Positions 1-8,984 are shown, counted from the first letter of the stretch. The stretch: DNA of 64,000 nt from Hymenobacter psychrotolerans DSM 18569 (GCF_900142395.1 NZ_FRAS01000005.1:1-64000); one strand, 5' to 3'. Notes: generated by a model from the sequence alone, not told the origin. Made by a program: numbers and translations.

Positions 1-176
1 CCCATTTCCGCCGGCAGCATCTCCCACGGAATACCGCTGCGCAACACGAACAGAATGCCCGTTAACGCGGCCCGGTCCTCCACACGCGACCGCCCTCCCT
101 TGGGACGCGGGGGAACTGGCGGAAGAAGCGGCTCCACCATGTCCCATAGCTCATCCGATACCAGTTGCTTTGCCAT
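1..176 (-). mobile_element. IS5-family transposase, N-terminal part (cut by window edge)
   Basis: The reverse strand from the ATG at 176 reads MAKQLVSDELWDMVEPLLPP and continues through a proline/arginine-rich stretch into a segment ending GIPWEMLPAEMG. This is the N-terminal DUF4096-type DNA-binding domain of IS5 (IS427-like) transposases, which start with a helix-turn-helix around SDELWDxVEPLLP and the motif LRSGIPWxxLP. Only about 58 codons lie in the window; the catalytic DDE part would be beyond base 1, so intactness cannot be judged. A 12-bp palindrome (AAAACCGGTTTT, 191-202) lies between the gene and the neighbouring PepSY gene and may be part of the element's terminal region. Confidence 0.85.
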
Positions 177-190
177 ACCACCAGCATACG

Positions 191-202
191 AAAACCGGTT
201 TT
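191..202. repeat. 12-bp palindrome near the probable IS end
   Basis: AAAACCGGTTTT is a perfect palindrome 14 bases upstream of the transposase start and 11 bases from the PepSY stop codon. It probably lies inside the terminal region of the insertion sequence; the exact IS end and target duplication cannot be fixed because the other end is outside the window. Confidence 0.45.
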
Positions 203-212
203 GTTAGGTGCT

Positions 213-1595
213 CTAAGCTGCCGCCGCCAGTTTGCGCTGCTTCTTTTTAGCCTTTTTCAGCCGGTTCAGCCACATAATAGTACCCGTGATGGGGAACGTG
301 ACGCCCAGCAGGCACACCACCAGGCTCACGATTTTGGACGGCCAGCCGAAGATGGAGCCGGTATGCACCGGCTTGAACAGGCCCCGCACACGCTGGCCTA
401 GGTTGCGCTGCTCGTAGGTCTGCGACTTGAGTACGCTACCCGAATATTGGTCGAGGTATACTTCGTCGGTGGCATTCTCATATACGGCATCGGGGCGCAG
501 CGTGGCTACCCGGATGCTGCTGGTAGCGTCTTTGGGGAGCTGCAGCGTGTAATAGACAGCCTGCGGAGCCAGCGTCCGGGCCTGGGCCAGCACCGCATCC
601 GCCGACAAACCCGCAGCAGGAGCGGCCGTTGCTGAGCCTTCCGCTGCCGGAGCAGCTTCAGGGGCCACAGCTTCGGATGCGGCCACAGTAGCCAAGCTGG
701 CCGGCACCACCGATACGGGAGGCTCGGGGCGCTCCATAGGCGAGTTAGTAACGGCGTAGATGCCTTTGTTGAACCACTCAAACGACCAGGCTAAGCCCGT
801 GAAGCCGAAGACGAACAGCAGCAAAGCCGAGTAGAAGCCCAGCACGATGTGCAGGTCGTGGTTGAGCCGTTTCCAGCCGCCGCTCCACTTCACCTGCAGC
901 CGCTGCTTCACGGCCTTGCGCGACGCCGGCCACCACAGCACAATGCCCGTACCGATAATAAACAGGAACATCACCGTGCTGATGCCCACCACCAGCTTGC
1001 CGATGGGGCCGCCCACCATGCCGCGGTGCAGCGCCATCATCGTGAAGAAAAACGTTTCGCGGTAGTTCAGCTCGCCCGTAACGGCTGCCGTGTAGGGGTT
1101 CACGAACACAACCGGGCCGCGGCCGCCTTCGCCACCACCCTGGCCGCCCTTGCCACCTTTCTCTCCTTTGCCTTCGCCCTTTTCACCCCGGCCATTTTCG
1201 CCGCCTTGCTCACCCTGGCGGCCTTCGGCAGTGCGGCCGGCCCCTTCCGGACGGGCTTCAGCACGACCTTCCCGGGCGCCTTCCCCCTTTCCCTCGCTCT
1301 TCTTTTCGCCGCTGGGCGCACCCGCCAGGCTGATTTCCACGGTGCGGGCCGGGTCGGCATAGACTTTTACGCTGGCAATAGCCGCTTTGGGCTTGTAGGC
1401 GCGCACCGCCTCCGTCAGCTGGGCCAGCGGCAGGCGCGGCGCCGCGGCCGGCGTTACGTAGTAGCGCTCCGGATGCCAGGCCTGCTCCAGCTCCTTCTCG
1501 AAGACCAGAACGCCGCCCGTGAAGCACACCACGGCAATAATGAGCCCTGAAACGAGGCTGAGGTAAAGGTGAATGTTGCGAAAAAAAACTTTCAT
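213..1595 (-). CDS. PepSY-associated transmembrane protein with Gly/Glu/Lys-rich insert
   Basis: 460 residues from the ATG at 1595; the frame is open further upstream, but MKVFFRNIHLYLSLVSGL is the usual family start. Features: TM1 about 14-33, periplasmic domain, TM2 about 199-221, TM3 about 250-270, TM4 near the C-terminus. Family hallmarks are FVNPYTAAVTGEL, ALHRGM, LNHDLHIVLGFYSALLL and KPVHTGSIFGWPSK with conserved histidines. PepSY-TM proteins of this type sit in the inner membrane and are linked to siderophore iron reduction. The gene lies just downstream of a siderophore-type TonB receptor on the same strand, which fits iron uptake, although a hairpin separates the two. Residues about 94-160 are an unusual low-complexity insert made almost only of G, E, K, R, A and Q. 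The stop codon lies close to the end of an IS5-type element, so the C-terminus may have been altered by insertion. Confidence 0.85.
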   Translation of the reverse strand: MKVFFRNIHLYLSLVSGLIIAVVCFTGGVLVFEKELEQAWHPERYYVTPAAAPRLPLAQLTEAVRAYKPKAAIASVKVYADPARTVEISLAGAPSGEKKSEGKGEGAREGRAEARPEGAGRTAEGRQGEQGGENGRGEKGEGKGEKGGKGGQGGGEGGRGPVVFVNPYTAAVTGELNYRETFFFTMMALHRGMVGGPIGKLVVGISTVMFLFIIGTGIVLWWPASRKAVKQRLQVKWSGGWKRLNHDLHIVLGFYSALLLFVFGFTGLAWSFEWFNKGIYAVTNSPMERPEPPVSVVPASLATVAASEAVAPEAAPAAEGSATAAPAAGLSADAVLAQARTLAPQAVYYTLQLPKDATSSIRVATLRPDAVYENATDEVYLDQYSGSVLKSQTYEQRNLGQRVRGLFKPVHTGSIFGWPSKIVSLVVCLLGVTFPITGTIMWLNRLKKAKKKQRKLAAAA

Positions 1596-1675
1596 GAGGG
1601 GTAGTATGACGCAGTCAGGCAGCTGCCAAAGCTCAAAAATAACAGACAAAACCAGGTGAAGCGGCGGCTTAGCCG

Positions 1676-1720
1676 AAAACCCGGACGGACTCCAGTTGCA
1701 GCTGGTTTTCGTCCGGGTTT
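1676..1720 (-). terminator. Terminator behind the TonB receptor gene
   Basis: Ten-base perfect arms AAACCCGGAC (1677-1686) and GTCCGGGTTT (1711-1720) around a 24-base loop, followed on the minus strand by a short T run. It lies 39 bases beyond the stop of the receptor gene and upstream of the PepSY gene, so transcription between the two may be reduced. Confidence 0.65.
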
Positions 1721-1758
1721 CTCTTCACTCAAACACGCTTGCGGGGCAGCGCCGGGCC

Positions 1759-4287
1759 CTATAGTTTGTAGCTCACCGTAGCCGAGAAATTGCGCGGCGC
1801 AATGGGGTTCACACTGTTGTCGTCGTGCAGGTTGTAGCTCAGCTCATCCAGGATGTTGGCCAGCTTCACCCGCACTCCTACGCGGTTGTAGGTGTAGCCC
1901 AGCGAGGCGTCAAACTGCACGTAGTTCGGTACTTCTATGAGGCGGTACGTGTCGTTGGCTACGTTTACGCGGGTGCTGCGGCCCGCCACCCGGTCGCCTA
2001 CGTAGTAGGTGGTCACGCCGGCATTCAGGCCGCGCAGGAACGTGTCGCCGAAGGCGCTGCCGAAGTTGTAGAACAAACTCAGGTTGGCGGTGTGGGCCGG
2101 GTTGTAGCGCAGGCGGCTACCGTTGATGTAGGTGTTGGTTTTGGTGTAGGACGTGTGGTTGTAGCTATAGCCCGTAATGAGGCTCCAGCCCATCATCGGC
2201 TTGCTCTGCACGTCTACTTCCACGCCTTTGCTGGTTACTTCGCCCGCCAGCTCCTGCGCCGAAGGACGGCTCTCGTTGAAGTTGGGAGCACCGGGCTGGA
2301 TGGTCTGCGCCTGGTCGCTGTTCACAATCTGGTAGGCCGTCACGTTAGCCGACAGCGCCCCGTTGAACAGGTCGTTTTTGATGCCTGCTTCGTACTGCTG
2401 AATGATGGAAGGGCGCAGCGTGTTGCCATCGGTGTCGATGCCGCTGTTGGGCGAGAAGGAGTTTGAGTAAGACGCAAACACCGACGACGTTTTAATGGGC
2501 TGATATACGACGCCCAGGCGCGGCGAGAAGGCATTGTCGTAGCGGCGCGTCTCGACGTAGGTGTTGGCAATCTTGTTGTTGATGTTGGCGATGGTGTTGT
2601 AGTTGAACACGTCGCTGGGCGTTTCCTGGTAGCTCCAGCGCACGCCGGCCAGCACCTTCACTTTCTCACTCACGCTCATCAGGTCCTGCACGTAGAAGCC
2701 GGCCCGGCGCGTGTTGCCCTTCGTCAGGGAGTTGCGCACCAGCTGGTCGAAGCTGCTCAGGCGCTCAGCGGGCTGCGCCAGCTCCTTGTTGCGGTCCAGA
2801 ATGTTGATGGCGTCATACACCGTCACAGCCGTGCCGGGCCGCAGCGCCGACTCCGGCGTGGTGAAGGCCACCGAGTTGGTCTGGTACTGGTCGGCATCGG
2901 CTCCCACCAGCAGCGTGTGGCCCAGGAAGCCCGTGTTGAACGTGCCCGTCAGGTCCAGCTGCGCGAGGTAGTAGTTCTCAGAAGTCTGGGAGCGTTGCAG
3001 GCCGCGGTTCCAGTTGCCGTAGGTGGCGCCGGGCGTGCTGACGATGTTGGTAGGCCGTGAGGCGCTGCGCAGTTCGTTGTCGTAGCGCTGGAAGCCCGCC
3101 ACGCCGCGCAGGCTCCAGGTGTTGTTGAGGCGCGTGGTGAGCGTAGCGGTGGCGCTGGTTTGCGTGGTGGCGTTGTTGGCGCCGGCCAGGTTCAAAAAGC
3201 GCGTGCGCGAGGCCGGAATCTCATAGTTGATGGCCCCGATGCCGTAGTCCGGCGTGCGGTTGTCGCGCAGGTAGTCGCCTTCCAGCACCAGCGTGGTTTT
3301 GGGGCTGAGCTCGAAAAGCAGCGACGGATTGACGTACACCCGGTCCGACTTTACTACGTCGCGGAAGCTGTTGCCCTGCTCGTAGGTGCCATTCAGGCGA
3401 AACGCCGCCTTTTTGCTGTCCCCGATGGCACCATACACGTCCACCGTTGGCTTCCAGAAACCGAAGCTGCCCACGCGCAGGCCCACCGAGCCACCGCGCT
3501 CAAACTGCGGCTTCTTGGTCACGAGGTTCAGCACGCCGCCGGCCGCCACGTTGCCGTAGAGGATAGCCGCGCTGCCTTTCAGCACTTCCATGCGCTCCAG
3601 TGAGCTGGCTTCCGGCATGATGCCGTTGTTGAAGCGGACCCCGTTTTTGAAGGTGTTGTTGGAGCCGTACGCAAAGCCGCGGCTGCCCAGCTCTTCCTGC
3701 GTGCCGCCGGTGGTGCTGGTCACGTACAGGCCGCTCACGTTCACTAGCGCATCGGAGAGGCGCAGCACCTGCTGCTGCTCCAGCACTTCGCGCTCCACCG
3801 TCACGGCGCTTTGTGGCAGATCGAGCGTAGGCACGGGCAGCTTGCCCACCGTCATGGCGCGCTGGTTCAGCGACTTCTGGCCCGTTACGGTTACTTCCGT
3901 CAGCGCCTGGCTGCTAACCGCCAGCGCGAAGGCCGGCAGCGTAATGGTTTCGCCACCCGTTACCGTCACGGCTACTTCCTGCGTAGCGTAGCCGATGCTG
4001 CTCACTACCAGTTGGTAGGAGCCTGCCTGGGCTGCCAGCCGGAAATTGCCGTTTTCCTGGGTGCTGGCGCCATACGAAGTGCCTTTCAGCGCTACCGTAA
4101 CGCCTTCCACTGCCTGTCCTTCTGTGTTGGTAACCCGGCCGGCAATCCAGCCGCGGCGGGCTGCATCATCCGCTCCGTGTGCAGGCACTGCCAGTCGTAG
4201 TTCTCCGGCGGTAGCGGCTAAGGAAGCGTGAGAAAAACCAGCGAGGGGCAAGGATAGCAGCAGCAGCAGAGGAAGAGGACGGGACAT
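1759..4287 (-). CDS. TonB-dependent siderophore receptor
   Basis: 842 residues. A signal peptide (MSRPLPLLLLLSLPLAGFSH, cleavage near residue 25) is followed by a carboxypeptidase-regulatory-like domain (about 48-125, with GRVTNTEGQAVEGVTVALKG), a plug domain (about 150-265, with LSDALVNVSGLYV, RGF and MEVLKGSAAILYGNVAAGGVLNLVTKKP) and a 22-strand type barrel ending in the aromatic-terminated strand FSATVSYKL. Length and plug sequence fit the FhuA/FpvA-like siderophore receptor class, which imports ferric siderophores through the outer membrane with TonB energy. The specific ligand cannot be read from sequence. The PepSY membrane protein downstream is the expected inner-membrane partner. A degenerate Bacteroidota promoter lies 40-75 bases upstream; no Fur box was recognised with confidence. 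Confidence 0.9.
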   Translation of the reverse strand: MSRPLPLLLLLSLPLAGFSHASLAATAGELRLAVPAHGADDAARRGWIAGRVTNTEGQAVEGVTVALKGTSYGASTQENGNFRLAAQAGSYQLVVSSIGYATQEVAVTVTGGETITLPAFALAVSSQALTEVTVTGQKSLNQRAMTVGKLPVPTLDLPQSAVTVEREVLEQQQVLRLSDALVNVSGLYVTSTTGGTQEELGSRGFAYGSNNTFKNGVRFNNGIMPEASSLERMEVLKGSAAILYGNVAAGGVLNLVTKKPQFERGGSVGLRVGSFGFWKPTVDVYGAIGDSKKAAFRLNGTYEQGNSFRDVVKSDRVYVNPSLLFELSPKTTLVLEGDYLRDNRTPDYGIGAINYEIPASRTRFLNLAGANNATTQTSATATLTTRLNNTWSLRGVAGFQRYDNELRSASRPTNIVSTPGATYGNWNRGLQRSQTSENYYLAQLDLTGTFNTGFLGHTLLVGADADQYQTNSVAFTTPESALRPGTAVTVYDAINILDRNKELAQPAERLSSFDQLVRNSLTKGNTRRAGFYVQDLMSVSEKVKVLAGVRWSYQETPSDVFNYNTIANINNKIANTYVETRRYDNAFSPRLGVVYQPIKTSSVFASYSNSFSPNSGIDTDGNTLRPSIIQQYEAGIKNDLFNGALSANVTAYQIVNSDQAQTIQPGAPNFNESRPSAQELAGEVTSKGVEVDVQSKPMMGWSLITGYSYNHTSYTKTNTYINGSRLRYNPAHTANLSLFYNFGSAFGDTFLRGLNAGVTTYYVGDRVAGRSTRVNVANDTYRLIEVPNYVQFDASLGYTYNRVGVRVKLANILDELSYNLHDDNSVNPIAPRNFSATVSYKL

Positions 4288-4329
4288 GGACGAAGCGCCA
4301 GAGCTTGTTTAGAATCGTTTAATATAATG

Positions 4330-4361
4330 CAAAGCACGCACCTATTTAGATAGATTCAAAA
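4330..4361 (-). promoter_or_regulatory. Candidate promoter of the TonB receptor
   Basis: On the minus strand a TTTTG (-33 type, plus-strand 4357-4361) is followed after 19 bases by GTGCTTTG, a degenerate match to the Bacteroidota -7 box TAnnTTTG. The region is AT-rich compared with its surroundings. The first two bases of the -7 box do not match, so this is tentative. Confidence 0.35.
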
Positions 4362-4433
4362 CAGTTGGTTAGAAAAATTCTATATAAAGGCGCAGTTGGT
4401 TGGTTTACAGGTACTAGGAACGGGTATGCAAGC

Positions 4434-4460
4434 AGAAAGCCCGGCAGTGCCGGGCTTTCT
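4434..4460 (-). terminator. Terminator of the flavin oxidoreductase gene
   Basis: Arms AGAAAGCCCGGCA (4434-4446) and TGCCGGGCTTTCT (4448-4460) form a near loopless 12-13 bp stem 33 bases beyond the stop of the gene at 4493. Confidence 0.75.
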
Positions 4461-4492
4461 GTAGAGAGCTAGTAAGCGAGAAGGAGGCGCCG

Positions 4493-5542
4493 CTAGAGGC
4501 TTGCTGCCAGCGCCGCCGACATTTTCTGTGGCACCTGGAACGCATCGGCCAGCAACTCATAGGAGCGCAGCCGGTCATCAAAATCATGCGTGATAGTCAC
4601 GGCTACCACTTCGTCGACGTCGTAGCTGGCGGCCAGCTCTGTCAGCTCGGCTTTCACTTTGTCGGGCGTGCCGCTCACGATGCGCTGGTGGTGGTAGGCA
4701 AGGCGGTGCAGCAGGTCGGCCGATAGGGCAGAGGTATTCACTTTCTCCACCGCATCAATCGGCGAGTAGTTGCCGGTTTCCAGCTTCAGCATCTGCAGCG
4801 CCAGGTTATCGGCGAGGGCCTGCGCGTGGCTGGCCGTATCGGCGCACACCACAAACACCGCCACATTGGCCTGGGCGGCGGCCAGCTCCGGCGACGGCTG
4901 GAACCGCTCCTTATATAGCTGCACCATTTTGGGGCCGCTGGTGGGGTTGATGAAGTGCGCAAACGAGAAGGCCGCGCCTACGTGAGCCGCAAACAGGCCG
5001 CTTTGCCCGCTGCTGCTCAGCAGCCACATTTCCGGCGTGGTATCCGTAAACGGGGCCGCCTTCACCTGGGCATGAATGGTATCCGCCACCACTTCGTCGC
5101 GCAGGTACGCGCGCAGATCCATCAGCTGGTCGGCGAAGTCCTGGTCGCTGAAGGTGTTGTGCGGATTCAGCGCGTGCGCCGTGATACGGTCGGTACCGGG
5201 GGCGCGCCCGATGCCTAAGTCGATACGGCCGGGATAGAGCGTTTCGAGCAGGCGGAAGTTCTCGGCCACTTTCAGCGCCGAGTAGTGCGGCAGCATCACG
5301 CCGCCCGAGCCCAGGCGGATACGCGAGGTTTCGGCGCCGAGGCGGGCCAGCAGCACTTCCGGGGCCGAGCCGGCCAGCGTATTGGTGTTGTGGTGCTCCG
5401 AGACCCAGAAGCGGGTGAAGCCGAGCCGGTCGGTGAGGCGGGCCAGCTCAATGGTATGCTGCAGGGCTTCACGCGGCGTGCGCCCCACCGGTACTGGCGA
5501 CTGGTCGAGCACGCTCAGGTGCAGGCTATTTTCTAAGGACAT
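4493..5542 (-). CDS. LLM-class flavin-dependent oxidoreductase
   Basis: 349 residues, ATG at 5542. The N-terminus LSVLDQSPVPVGRTPREAL, the motif FWVSEHHNTNTLAGSAPEVLLARLGAET cut to its key parts (EHHN, APEVLLA), SGGVMLPHYSALKVAENFRLLE and PGRIDLGIGRAPG are typical of the single-domain bacterial luciferase-like monooxygenases (YhbW/MsnO8-type group). These are FMN-dependent cytosolic TIM-barrel enzymes; the substrate is unknown. It is followed by a strong terminator and preceded by 109 bases separating it from the MFS gene on the same strand. Confidence 0.88.
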   Translation of the reverse strand: MSLENSLHLSVLDQSPVPVGRTPREALQHTIELARLTDRLGFTRFWVSEHHNTNTLAGSAPEVLLARLGAETSRIRLGSGGVMLPHYSALKVAENFRLLETLYPGRIDLGIGRAPGTDRITAHALNPHNTFSDQDFADQLMDLRAYLRDEVVADTIHAQVKAAPFTDTTPEMWLLSSSGQSGLFAAHVGAAFSFAHFINPTSGPKMVQLYKERFQPSPELAAAQANVAVFVVCADTASHAQALADNLALQMLKLETGNYSPIDAVEKVNTSALSADLLHRLAYHHQRIVSGTPDKVKAELTELAASYDVDEVVAVTITHDFDDRLRSYELLADAFQVPQKMSAALAASL

Positions 5543-5651
5543 GACAGGAGGTTATAGACGGAAGAAAGGCCACGGCGGCGTTGTGGCGCGTGGCAGCTGC
5601 TATAACAGAGGCATGCGCCAAGTAGTTTGCCGAAGGACCTATATCCGCCGG

Positions 5652-7220
5652 CTAGGCCTCCGCGGGCGGCACCGCGCCCGGGCCGTTGGTTTTGCGCAGC
5701 GGCAGCTCCGGCACAAATAGCGTTATCACCAGCCCGCCCAGCACCAGCACAATATTCACCAGGTATACCCGCGAAATAGCTTTGGAAAAAGCCGCTTTGG
5801 AAGCCGGGGAGGCTGGCGCGGCCGTAGTAGCCGGTAGTGCCGGCCCTTCAGTTACTACCACCGGCGCGGGTGCGGCCGCACTGGCGGGCAGGCTTTGGGC
5901 CAGCGTGAGCGTGAGGATGGCCCCCAGCACCGAGGCCGTAATGGCGCCGCCAATCTGCCGGAAAAACTGGCTGGCCGAGGTGGCCTGGCCCAGCAGGTGC
6001 GGCTCGATGGCGTTCTGAATGGCCAGCGTGTACAGCGGCATGGTAGGGCCCAGCCCGATGCCGCACAGCAGCAGATACGCCAGCACCTGCCCGTAGCTAA
6101 CGGTGGCGGGCATAGTCGCCAGCAACGACAGGCCGCCCAGCAGCACCACGATACCGCCCAGCATCCAGCGCTTATAGTGCCCGAAGCGCGACACCATCTG
6201 CCCGGCCAGCAGTGAACCGGCCACCACGCCCATCGACAGCGGAATCAGGCTCACGCCGGCTTTGGTGGCCGATACGCCCAGCACATTCACCATAAACAGC
6301 GGCTCGAAGATGATGATGCCCAGAAACGCGCCGCCCAGCAAAAATAGCGCCCCGTTGGCCGTGCGGAACACGTGGTTGCGAAACAGCCCGAAGTCCAGAA
6401 TCGGATTCTCATGGCGCAGGCTGCGCACTACAAACAGCACCAGCGCAGCAACTGACACCGCCAGCAACCCCAGCGTGACCGGCGAGGTCCAGCCGTATTC
6501 AGCCTTGTTGAGCTGCAGCCCGATAACCAGCGGCACCAGTCCCACGAGCAGCAGCAGCCCCGACACATAATCGATGGGGCGGGGCTTGCCGGCGGGCCGC
6601 AGGGCCGGCATCTGCGTCACGATAAACCAGAGCGCCAGCAAGCCCAGCGGCAGGTTCACGTAGAACACCAGCCGCCAGCCCGCCACGCCCGGTATCCAGC
6701 CCGAGCCATTATCGGTCAGGAAACCGCCCAGAAACGGCCCCAGCACCGACGACGTGCCGAAAACCGCGCCCGTAAAGCCCTGGTAGCGGCCCCGCTCGGC
6801 GGGCGGAAACAGGTCGGCAATGACGATGAAAGCCATGGCAAACAGCCCCGCGCCGCCCAGCCCCTGAATGGCGCGGAATATCACCAGCTGGTTCATCCCG
6901 TCGCCGAGCAGCGGCAGCGGCCCAAACTCCCCGGCCAGGCCGCATAGCATGGAGCCCACCAGAAAAATACTGACGGCCCCGATTTCAATCTTGCGGCGCG
7001 AGTAGGTGTCGGCCAGCTTCCCATAGATGGGCACCAGCGCCGTGCTGGCCACCAGATAGGCCGTGGCCACCCACGTAAAACGGTCCAGCCCGTTCAAATC
7101 GGCCACGATACGGGGCAGCGCGGTGCTGACAATGGTTTGGTCGAGGGAGCCCAGGAACATGGCCAGCAGCACGCCGGCAAACGTGAGCATTTTCTGCCGC
7201 TGGGTGAGGTTTTCGGTCAT
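5652..7220 (-). CDS. DHA2-type MFS multidrug exporter
   Basis: 522 residues from the ATG at 7220 (MTENLTQRQKMLTFAGVLLA). The frame stays open upstream to 7709, but that part lies opposite the start of the neighbouring plus-strand transporter gene and has no membrane-protein character, so it was cut. About 14 hydrophobic helices are visible, with DQTIVSTALPRI in TM1, motif A GKLADTYSRRK after TM2, and motif C GTSSVLGPFLGGFL in TM5; these mark proton-coupled drug exporters of the DHA2 (EmrB/QacA) group. An Ala/Pro-rich external loop precedes the last helix. Divergent from the TSUP transporter with about 105 bases between the starts. Confidence 0.9.
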   Translation of the reverse strand: MTENLTQRQKMLTFAGVLLAMFLGSLDQTIVSTALPRIVADLNGLDRFTWVATAYLVASTALVPIYGKLADTYSRRKIEIGAVSIFLVGSMLCGLAGEFGPLPLLGDGMNQLVIFRAIQGLGGAGLFAMAFIVIADLFPPAERGRYQGFTGAVFGTSSVLGPFLGGFLTDNGSGWIPGVAGWRLVFYVNLPLGLLALWFIVTQMPALRPAGKPRPIDYVSGLLLLVGLVPLVIGLQLNKAEYGWTSPVTLGLLAVSVAALVLFVVRSLRHENPILDFGLFRNHVFRTANGALFLLGGAFLGIIIFEPLFMVNVLGVSATKAGVSLIPLSMGVVAGSLLAGQMVSRFGHYKRWMLGGIVVLLGGLSLLATMPATVSYGQVLAYLLLCGIGLGPTMPLYTLAIQNAIEPHLLGQATSASQFFRQIGGAITASVLGAILTLTLAQSLPASAAAPAPVVVTEGPALPATTAAPASPASKAAFSKAISRVYLVNIVLVLGGLVITLFVPELPLRKTNGPGAVPPAEA

Positions 7221-7310
7221 AGAACCGGCTTTACGGCCAGCCGGGGCGGCGGTTGCTGCCGCCGGCCGGCTAGAAGGCGGGCCGTGTAGGGTTCCTGGCG
7301 GCGGCTCCTG

Positions 7311-7318
7311 TACCTTCG
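7311..7318 (+). promoter_or_regulatory. -7 promoter box of the TSUP gene
   Basis: TACCTTCG, one mismatch from the Bacteroidota -7 box TAnnTTTG, ends only 7 bases before the ATG at 7326. If used, the message would be leaderless or nearly so. Confidence 0.45.
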
Positions 7319-7325
7319 CGGCCTC

Positions 7326-8111
7326 ATGATTTCTGCTGTTACTCTCGGCCTGCTGTGCCTGTTTGCCTTTCTGGCTGGTTTTATTGATGCCATAGTAGGC
7401 GGTGGCGGCCTGATTCAGCTGCCCGCCATGCTGATTTTGCTGAAAGGCACGCCGGTACCCACCATTTTCGGCACCGGCAAAGTGTCGTCGCTGATGGGCA
7501 CGGCGGCGGCCCTGCGCAGCTACGCAGGCAAGGTGCCCATCCGGTGGCAGGCCGTGGGCGTGGCGGCCGGGGTAGCCGGCGTGTTTTCGTTTCTGGGGGC
7601 GCGCGTAGTGAGCCAGCTGCCGCAGGAGCTGCTGCCGCAACTGGTGCTGGGCCTGCTGGTGGTTATTGCCATCTACACCTTCTGGCGCAAAGATTTTGGC
7701 TCCATCCATGCCCCGCGACTGCCGGCCAGCCGGGAGCCACTGTACGGCGCATTGGTAGGCATGGTCATCGGGTTCTACGACGGGTTTTTCGGCCCCGGTA
7801 CCGGCTCATTCCTGCTGTTCGCCTTCGTGGGCCTGTTCGGCTACGACTTTATAACTTCCTCAGCTTCAGCCAAACTGGTAAACGTGGCCACCAACCTGGC
7901 GGCACTGGCCTACTTCGCCTACACCGGCCAGATTCTGTGGGCCGTGGCCCTGCCGATGGCCGCCTGCAACATCATCGGCTCCGTGCTGGGCGCCAAGCTG
8001 GCCCTGCGCCACGGCACCGGCTTCGTGCGGGTGCTGTTTCTGGTGGTTGTCAGCGGCTTTATCGTGAAGCTAAGTATGCAGGTATTCGACGTGAGCTGGT
8101 GTGAGGTATAA
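7326..8111 (+). CDS. TSUP (TauE/SafE) family anion transporter
   Basis: 261 residues with about eight hydrophobic helices. The N-terminal repeat signature FLAGFIDAIVGGGGLIQLPAML and the second-half equivalent GMVIGFYDGFFGPGTGSFLLFAF are the paired glycine motifs of the TauE/SafE superfamily, which moves sulfite, sulfonates or other small organic anions across the inner membrane. The substrate cannot be told from sequence and no sulfur-metabolism genes are adjacent. It is transcribed alone, away from the divergent MFS exporter. Confidence 0.9.
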   Translation: MISAVTLGLLCLFAFLAGFIDAIVGGGGLIQLPAMLILLKGTPVPTIFGTGKVSSLMGTAAALRSYAGKVPIRWQAVGVAAGVAGVFSFLGARVVSQLPQELLPQLVLGLLVVIAIYTFWRKDFGSIHAPRLPASREPLYGALVGMVIGFYDGFFGPGTGSFLLFAFVGLFGYDFITSSASAKLVNVATNLAALAYFAYTGQILWAVALPMAACNIIGSVLGAKLALRHGTGFVRVLFLVVVSGFIVKLSMQVFDVSWCEV

Positions 8112-8255
8112 AGGAGTGCCTAAGTGCCATCCTGGACCTGCAAAGGCCCTTTTCACGCTTGAGCGGGACATATCGACGGCTCATTCTGCCGTCAGAAGGC
8201 CCGGCACTGGGTTCAGGATAACAGCCGCAAATTCGGCCGCTTATTCACTCACTCA

Positions 8256-8783
8256 CTACTCCTCGTAGCGGCTGCCGAGGCCGGGCGCGGCGTTGCCCTG
8301 GGCGGCCTGGCCGCTGGGCACCCCCATCTTCTCTTCGCGCTTGCGCTGGTACTTGTCGAACTGCGCGGGCGTCAGCACGTCTTTCAGCGCGCCCAGCCGC
8401 GACTGGCCGATGTCGTCCACGACGGAGGCCATCTTGCGCACGTCCTGGCGGTAGGTGAGGCGGGACGTTTCCACGCCCCGCACACTAATCAGATTGATCT
8501 GGCGCACTTTCTCTACCTGCTGCGGATTCAGCGCCAGTGCTTTCTGCATGTTGTCGGTGAGGGCCTTGGCGCGGGTTTCCACCTGAGCCTGCGCCTCCTC
8601 CGACAGCTCAACCGGTGCCGGCCGGGTGGCCGGGCGCGGCGTAGCGGCCGTGGTTTTGGATTTGCTGGCCGGCGCTCCGGTGGCTGGCTTGGTTTTCGTC
8701 TTGACGGTGGTCGTGGTGGTCTGGGCCAGGAGCAGGCTGGGGGCGCTCAGGAGCAGAAGCGTGGCGAAAAAGGTCGTTTTCAT
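8256..8783 (-). CDS. Small secreted protein with Spy/CpxP-like helical region
   Basis: 175 residues from the ATG at 8783; a longer upstream frame overlaps the divergent SDR leader and was rejected. The signal peptide MKTTFFATLLLLSAPSLLLA is followed by a Thr/Lys-rich linker (TTTTTVKTKTK), then about 100 residues of charged amphipathic helix with ALNPQQVEKVRQIN, RQDVRKMASVVDD and LTPAQFDKYQRKR. The LTPAQ motif is that of Spy/CpxP-type periplasmic proteins and their Bacteroidota relatives. A chaperone-like or envelope-stress role is possible but is inference. Confidence 0.7.
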   Translation of the reverse strand: MKTTFFATLLLLSAPSLLLAQTTTTTVKTKTKPATGAPASKSKTTAATPRPATRPAPVELSEEAQAQVETRAKALTDNMQKALALNPQQVEKVRQINLISVRGVETSRLTYRQDVRKMASVVDDIGQSRLGALKDVLTPAQFDKYQRKREEKMGVPSGQAAQGNAAPGLGSRYEE

Positions 8784-8984
8784 GGGCGTAAAAAGAAAAA
8801 CCGGGCAGCGAAGTAGCGCTGGGTGGGCCGCTACGACTCTGTAAATATGATGCCAATTCGGGGATTCCGCCTGCCTAACGCCCGGCGGCGCATTTTGGTG
8901 CAGCGCCGGCCGCCCCAGGCAGAAGTATGGGCTATGCCCGGCAGCGGCTGTAACCTTTCCGCGCCCTTTCCATACAAGCCTGAT

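Noticed and set aside
7221-7709. N-terminal extension of the DHA2 exporter frame
   Set aside because: It runs opposite the start of the TSUP gene, is Gln/His/Arg-rich and precedes the normal family start at 7220.
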